Assembly (NCBI RefSeq): GCF_018812025.1
Contig: NC_063046.1
Coordinates: 2,010,171 to 2,074,170, forward strand
Length of the DNA: 64,000 bases
Source: Megalobrama amblycephala
Lineage: Eukaryota > Chordata > Actinopteri > Cypriniformes > Xenocyprididae
Direction: 5' to 3'
Position 1 is the stretch's first letter. The number at the start of each line of letters is the position of its first letter. Below are positions 58,677 to 64,000 of this stretch, in pieces. The notes beneath the pieces were generated by a model that saw only the letters and a list, made by a program, of their open reading frames with translations, had not been told where the DNA came from and searched no databases. Both the position numbers and the translations under genes were made by a program.

Positions 58677-61600
58677 ATTCTTCTTCTTCTTCTTCTTCTT
58701 CCGCTCTTGAAGTCTATGACAGCCCATAGAACCGCTTGCGGGAAAGTTATGAAATTTGGCACACAGTTAGAGGACAGACTGAGCTATGTCTGTAGGAAAT
58801 TTGGAGTCTCTAACTCAATCCCTCTAGCGCCACCAGCTGTTCAAAGTTGCACTTATGTTTATGTTAATAACTGTTGAACCGTAAGGGCTAGAAACAAAAT
58901 TCTTTTTTTCCTCTGATTCCTTGGGTCAATGCGAATCGATCGCACCCTATGTCGTCATTTTCCGTCATGAAAAATTTTTCCGCCATTTTGAATTTTCTGA
59001 AAAACGTACTTTTTCGAACTCCTCCTAGGTCGTTACTCCAATTTTCACGAAAATTGAACCAGATCATCTTCAGACCATGCCGACAAAATGTTATGGAATT
59101 CAAGTTGATTCCTCAAACCGTTTTCGAAAAACACGCGAACGAATTGTACGTAGTGCTTGCGAAAATAGACATAAGGCTGTATCTCCGCAACGCTTTATCG
59201 TATTCAGACCAAACTTGGTACATGTAATCACAAGCATGACCTGAGGCAACATGCAGCGTTTCGGCGCAGTGCCACCTAGTGGTGCGGAGATATGAAAAAT
59301 TGATGTTTTTGCTTATAACTTCTGATGGGTTTGTCCAATAATCATAAATTTGGACTCATTGGATTCGGGGAATCATGCCGAGTCGTATGATGTCAAATTT
59401 TCCCATATCAGACATTTTGGCTGTCGGCCATTTTGAATTTTGTGCTAAAATGCTGTATTTTATGAATGTATTAGCGTATCATTACGAAACTCGGTATGAG
59501 TCATCGGGACAAAGCCCTGAAGGAGCCTGAGAAGTTTCGGACCAGCACCTCCTTGTGGTCAAAAGTTATATCAAAATTTACAAAAATGCTAATAAATTTT
59601 GATTATATCTACCGATTGTAATTAATCTGGTCTCAGTAGATTCCTTGGGTCATGCTGAGAACATAGATATCAAATTTGCCATAGTCAACTGAACTTCCTG
59701 TCCGCCATATTGTTTTTCTTTAAAAACCTACTTTTTCGAACTCCTCCTAGACCGTTGCTCCGATTTTCACCAAAATTGAACCGTATCATCTTCAGACCAT
59801 GCCGACATAATGTTATGGAATTCAAGTCGATTCCTCAAACGTTTTTCGAAAAACTCGCAAACGAATTGTACGTAGTGCTTGCGAAAATAGACATAAGGCT
59901 GTATCTCCGCAACGCTTTATCGTATTCAGACCAAACTTGGTACATGTCATCACAAGCATGACCTGAGGCAACATGCAGCGTTTCGGCGCAGTGCCACCTA
60001 GTGGTGCGGAGATATGAAAAATTGATGTTTTTGCTTATAACTTCTGATGGGTTTGTCCAATAATCATAAATTTGGACTCATTGGATTCGGGGAATCATGC
60101 CGAGTCGTATGATGTCAAATTTTCCCATATCAGACATTTTGGCCGTCGGCCATTTTGAATTTTGTGCTAAAATGCTGTATTTTACGAACGCATTAGCGTA
60201 TCGTTATGAAACTCGGTATGGGTCATCAGGACAATGCCCTGAAGGAGCCTGAGAAGTTTCGGCACAGCGCCACCTTGTGGTCAAAAGTTATAACAAAATT
60301 TACAAAAATGCTAATAACTTTTTGACTATATTAACCGATTGTAATGAAACTGGTCTCAGTAGATTCCTTGGGTCATGCTGAGAACATAGATATTAAATTT
60401 GCCATAGTCAGCTAAACTTCCTGTCCGCCATTTTGAATTTTCTGAAAAACGTACTTTTCCGAACTCCTCCTAGGCCGTTACTCCGATTTTCATGAAAATT
60501 GAATCAGATCATCTTCAGACCATGCTGACAAAAAGTTATGGAATTCAAGTCGATTCCTCAAACCGTTTTCGAAAAACTCGCAAACGAATTGTACGTAGTG
60601 CTTGTGAAAATAGATATAAGGCTGTATCTCCGCAACGCTTTATCGTATTCAGACCAAACTTGATACATGGCATCACAAGCATGACCTGAGGTACCATGCT
60701 GTGTTTCGGAGCAGCGCCACCTACTGGTGCGGAGATATGAAAAATGTACATTTTTGCTTATAACTTTTGATGGTTTTGTCCAAAAATCATATATTTGGTC
60801 TCGTTAGATTCAGGGAATCATGTCGAGTCAATTGATATCCAATTTTCCCATATCGGCCATTTAGGCCGTCGGCCATTTTGAATTTTGTGCTAAAATGCTG
60901 TATTTTACGAACGCATTAGCGTATTGTTATGAAACTCGGTATGGGTCATCAGGACAATGCCCTGAAGGAGCCTGAGAAGTTTCGGCACAGCGCCACCTTG
61001 TGGTCAAAAGTTATAACAAAATTTACAAAAATGCTAATAACTTTTGACTGTATTCACCGATTGTAATGAAACTGGTCTCAGTAGATTCCTTGGGTCATGC
61101 TGAGAACATAGATATTAAATTTGCCATAGTCAGCTAAACTTCCTGTCCGCCATATTGTTTTACTTTAAAAACCTACTTTTTCAAACTCCTCCTAGACCGT
61201 TGCTCCGATTTTCACCAAAATTTAACCGTGTCATCTTCAGACCATGCCGACAAAAATTTATGGATTTCAAGTCGATAAGTCAAACCGTTTTCGTATACCA
61301 GAGCAACGAATTTGAGGCGTGATGCAAAAATGACTCTTGAAGCTGTATCTCTGCAATGCTTTATCATATTCAGACCAAACTTGGTATGTGTCATCACAAG
61401 CATGACCTGAGGCATCATACAATGTTTCAGCACAGCGCCACCTACTGGAGTGGAGATATGAAAAATGGCTGTTTTTGCTTATAACTTCTGATGGGTTTGA
61501 CCAAAATTCATAAATTTGGTATGGTTCATCAGGACAATGCCCTGAAGGAGCCTGAGAAGTTTCGGACCAGCACCACCTTGTGGTCAAAAGTTATAACAAA

Positions 61601-62315
61601 ATTGACAAAAATGCTAATAACTTTTGATTATATCTACCGATTGTAATGAAACTGGTCTCAATAGATTCCTTGGGTCATGCTGAGAACATAGATATCAAAT
61701 TTGCCATATTCAGCTGAACTTCCTGTCCGCCATATTGTTTTTCTTTAAAAACCTACTTTTTCAAACTCCTCCTAGACCTTTGCTCCGATTTTCACCAAAA
61801 TTGAACCGTATCATCTTCAGACCATGCCGACAAAAAGTTATGGATTTCAAGTTGATAAGTCAAACCGTTTTCGTATACCGGAGCAAAGAATTTGAGAGAT
61901 GATGCAAAAATTACTCTTGAAGCTGTATCTCTACAATGCTTTGACATATTCAGACCAAACTTGGTACGTGTCATCACAAGCATGACCTGAGGCATCATAC
62001 AGTGTTTCGGCGCAGCACCACCTACTGGAGTGGAGATATGAAAAATGGCTGTTTTTGCTTATAACTTCTGATGGGTTTGACCAAAATTCATAAATTTGGT
62101 ATGGGTCATCAGGACAATGCCCTGAAAGAGCCCGAGAAGTTTTGGACCAGCACCACCTTGTGGTCAAAAGTTATAACAAACTTGACAAAAATTCTAATAA
62201 CTTTTTTTTTCTAATTGCTCACTGCTGCTGTTGGTCTGATGCTCCCAGCCATGTTGTCTGGCTTCTTGTGCCGTTTTTGTGCTTGGCCCCGTAATTGCTG
62301 CTTGCAGCTATATTT
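58677..62315 (+). mobile_element. Family D body expanded by 722-bp tandem units, and tail
   Basis: AACTCCTCCTAG recurs at 59017, 59739, 60462, 61184 and 61764: spacings 722, 723, 722 and 580. Successive units share all other phrases, so the body grew by tandem duplication of a roughly 722-bp unit. The final tail is at 62279-62315, after which D sequence stops. Confidence 0.65.
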
Positions 62316-62390
62316 GGTTCTTATGTTCCTTGTGTCACTTCCCCATTGGTTGTCTTGGTCATGTGTTCTCTAAGTGCTTGTATTTATAGC

Positions 62391-62800
62391 CAGTGGCTGC
62401 GTCCAAAACCGCCTACTTCTGTACTATTTAGTAGGGGAAAAGCAGTAGGCGAGCGAAAAAGTATGTCCGAAGCAAAAAGAGTAGGCGAAAATTACCTGGG
62501 TGACGTAATAATTCTCGCGAGATTCGGACGTGCGCCTACTTAAAGTGCGCCCGAAACCGCCTACTTACCTACTATATAATAGGGAAAAAGCAGTAGGCGA
62601 GCAAATAAGTATGTCAGAAACCTCAGTAATCATTAATGAGTAGTCGAGAAGTTCCCGGATGGCCTACTACTTCCGCCCAGATTCTGAAGTGTTCCTCGCT
62701 GGATACTTTTCTATCCCAGAAGGCCATGGGAGAGGATACGTCATAATCAAACACTTAGGAGAAAAGTGGCGCGGATGCTGTCAAATGTGAGTATTGAAAA
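62391..62800. mobile_element. MITE-like repeat with two direct CCTACT-rich modules
   Basis: It begins CAGTGGCTGCGTCC, suggestive of a hAT-type end. Two related modules occur at about 62399-62472 and 62548-62620; each contains 'accgcctactt', a loop, 'agcagtaggcgagc' and 'agtatgtc', so each can fold into a hairpin. The sequence afterwards ('ggatggcctactacttccg', 'gagaaaagtggcgcggatg') looks like part of the same repeat family. No matching right end is identified. Confidence 0.4.
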
Positions 62801-63505
62801 CCAAAAACACATTTGTTGAACTACTGTAGAGTAAACTGCTGAATGTGTGAAGATGCTAGACACCATTGTTGTGATTTTACTGTAAAACACGATTTAGTAT
62901 GTATAGATAATGGGATCTTTAGTAAATACACATAGCCTAACTTAATTCTCCAAAGTGGAATTACATATCCTAAACCATATACATCTTAAAGATGCTTATT
63001 AAATGTTTATTTAACCTCTGACAGGAACATCTTTAAGTATTATGACTTATGAGTGATGGATTATGCATTATGAGTGATATGTGTGTGCTATTATTCACTG
63101 TTGTAAACACTTCTTACATTACATAAATGAAAATAATGTAAATAAATAAATCTACAGTAACTACACATACGTTTAATCTATTTTATTTGTCCATTAGTAC
63201 TGTTAATAAATTAAGGAACATTTGTATTGGATAAGAAGTGAGTTAACACATCATCAACATGTAAATGTAAATTTGAGCACATAAATCTCAGAGGAAACTT
63301 GAATCTTGTCTGATGTTACAGGGACAGATGAGCACACGTGTGTTTATCCGGTAGAGGAATGATGCCATCAAAGGCTTTGAGTGACGATACTACAGAAATG
63401 AATACAAAGTCTATTGAAATCTAAAGTCTAGTTTATTTTAATTATTGCAATTTAAACAGAATTACAGCACTTTTCTGGCTCTTGATGTCTGTATGTTTGC
63501 TGCAG
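62801..63505. other. Non-repetitive AT-rich DNA
   Basis: No repeat shared with the rest of the window, and no convincing ORF. A polypyrimidine-rich stretch precedes the CAG at 63503-63505. Confidence 0.4.
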
Positions 63506-63589
63506 AGCTTTTGTGGAGCATGACCTGCAAGAAAAGGTGACGGCGGGATTTATTAGAAATAAAGAGGAAAGCTTGAAACAAAATATAAA
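63506..63589 (+). other. Weak candidate exon (84 bp)
   Basis: The segment is bounded by a good acceptor (pyrimidine-rich tract, then TGCAG) and a good donor (GTAAGA). It is open in one frame (AFVEHDLQEKVTAGFIRNKE...). The two obvious downstream acceptors give an early stop in that phase, and no homologue is recognised. It may be a non-coding exon, a relic or chance. Confidence 0.2.
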
Positions 63590-63794
63590 GTAAGATCATT
63601 TTGTTATTTCTAATGCAGAAATCAAATGACATTGTGCTGTTAAAATGACTGCTTTGGTATTATATTTGTGCATTATTGTAGGATGTAATTGTCCTCAGAC
63701 TGGTGTGAGCACTGAGGATGGAGAGCCACAGCAGATCCTGGGAATGGTTCAGTGTCATGGACGAGACCCTCCATCACTACTCACTGGAGGTGAT

Positions 63795-63860
63795 GCTGCA
63801 GAGATCGAACCTGCAACCTTCTGCTGACCAGCTAAGTGGTTTAGACCACCACACCACAAA
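63795..63860 (-). repeat. tRNA-like / SINE-derived fragment
   Basis: On the minus strand it reads TGGTGGTCTAAACCACTTAG..., then GCAGAAGGTTGCAGGTTCGA. That is a good match to a tRNA T-arm/B box (GGTTCGATC) with a tRNA-like stretch upstream. There is no complete cloverleaf, so it is a SINE head or tRNA pseudogene. Confidence 0.4.
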
Positions 63861-64000
63861 AGTAATGAAGCTACAACAGAAATCAGCATGTAATTGTAAA
63901 AATATTAAATGAAATATGGCAAGAAACAGAATGCTGACATGAATTAATTGTAAAATGTTTTAATCTGCTGATGGAGAGCACATGAATGTTTGCAGCAGCC
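63861..64000. other. Non-repetitive end of window
   Basis: Nothing recognised. Confidence 0.4.

Noticed and set aside
63645..63827. 60-aa ORF with a signal-peptide-like start (MTALVLYLCIIV)
   Set aside because: The hydrophobic start is short, the rest resembles nothing, and its 3' end overlaps the tRNA-like SINE fragment on the other strand.
63795..63860. Functional tRNA gene
   Set aside because: Only the T-arm/B-box half is convincing; no full cloverleaf, no matching acceptor stem and no T-run terminator.

Overview
The window reads as intergenic, repeat-saturated DNA from a teleost fish, most likely a cyprinid (zebrafish/carp type). This rests on the mix of elements seen: a Tc1 element with IR/DR ends, a LINE with an esterase-type ORF1, TA- and TTAA-flanked DNA transposons, very long TCTA/GATA arrays, and abundant short hairpin-headed repeats. 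Species assignment is inference. No host protein-coding gene can be supported. The only real coding sequences belong to transposons, and all are broken.

Layout. 1-761 is unremarkable AT-rich DNA. 764-16799 is one TA-flanked inverted-repeat MITE split by about 14.8 kb of nested elements. That insert holds minus-strand elements of families here called A and B (1237-5093), a spacer, a ten-module head array (6781-7340), plus-strand C and A elements (to 10388), a minus-strand C element interrupted by a solo LTR (12570-14038), and a 21-module head array (14821-16074). 17752-19311 is a 1.56-kb Tc1 element with a dead transposase. 19887-20366 is a MITE carrying a long hairpin. 20551-45900 is a 25-kb field of families E and F, their 140-bp satellite, TAGCAACC-type minisatellites and TCTA arrays, invaded by a 6.3-kb LINE (32362-38630). 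Orientation flips at about 43543. 45900-62315 is a stack of family D elements, one of them interrupted by a TTAA-flanked piggyBac-like element (46421-48193). 62391-64000 is flanking DNA with MITE-like and SINE-like fragments.

Main inference. Families A-F appear to share one architecture: a 5' head that is a hairpin, a TTA/CTT/T microsatellite, a body containing ACTCCTCCT, and a tail. The tail holds the reverse complement of its own head, then a terminal hairpin. In E and F that hairpin is followed by CTAG 9-10 nt beyond it, which resembles Helitron/Helentron ends. New copies seem to land in the microsatellite just after an existing head, so heads pile up on one side and body-tail units on the other, like brackets. 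In the D stack 8 heads face 7 tails in a legal bracket order. In the two GGGCC arrays heads far outnumber tails and show local tandem amplification. This nested grammar, shared by several unrelated-looking repeat families, is the best candidate for an undescribed system here.
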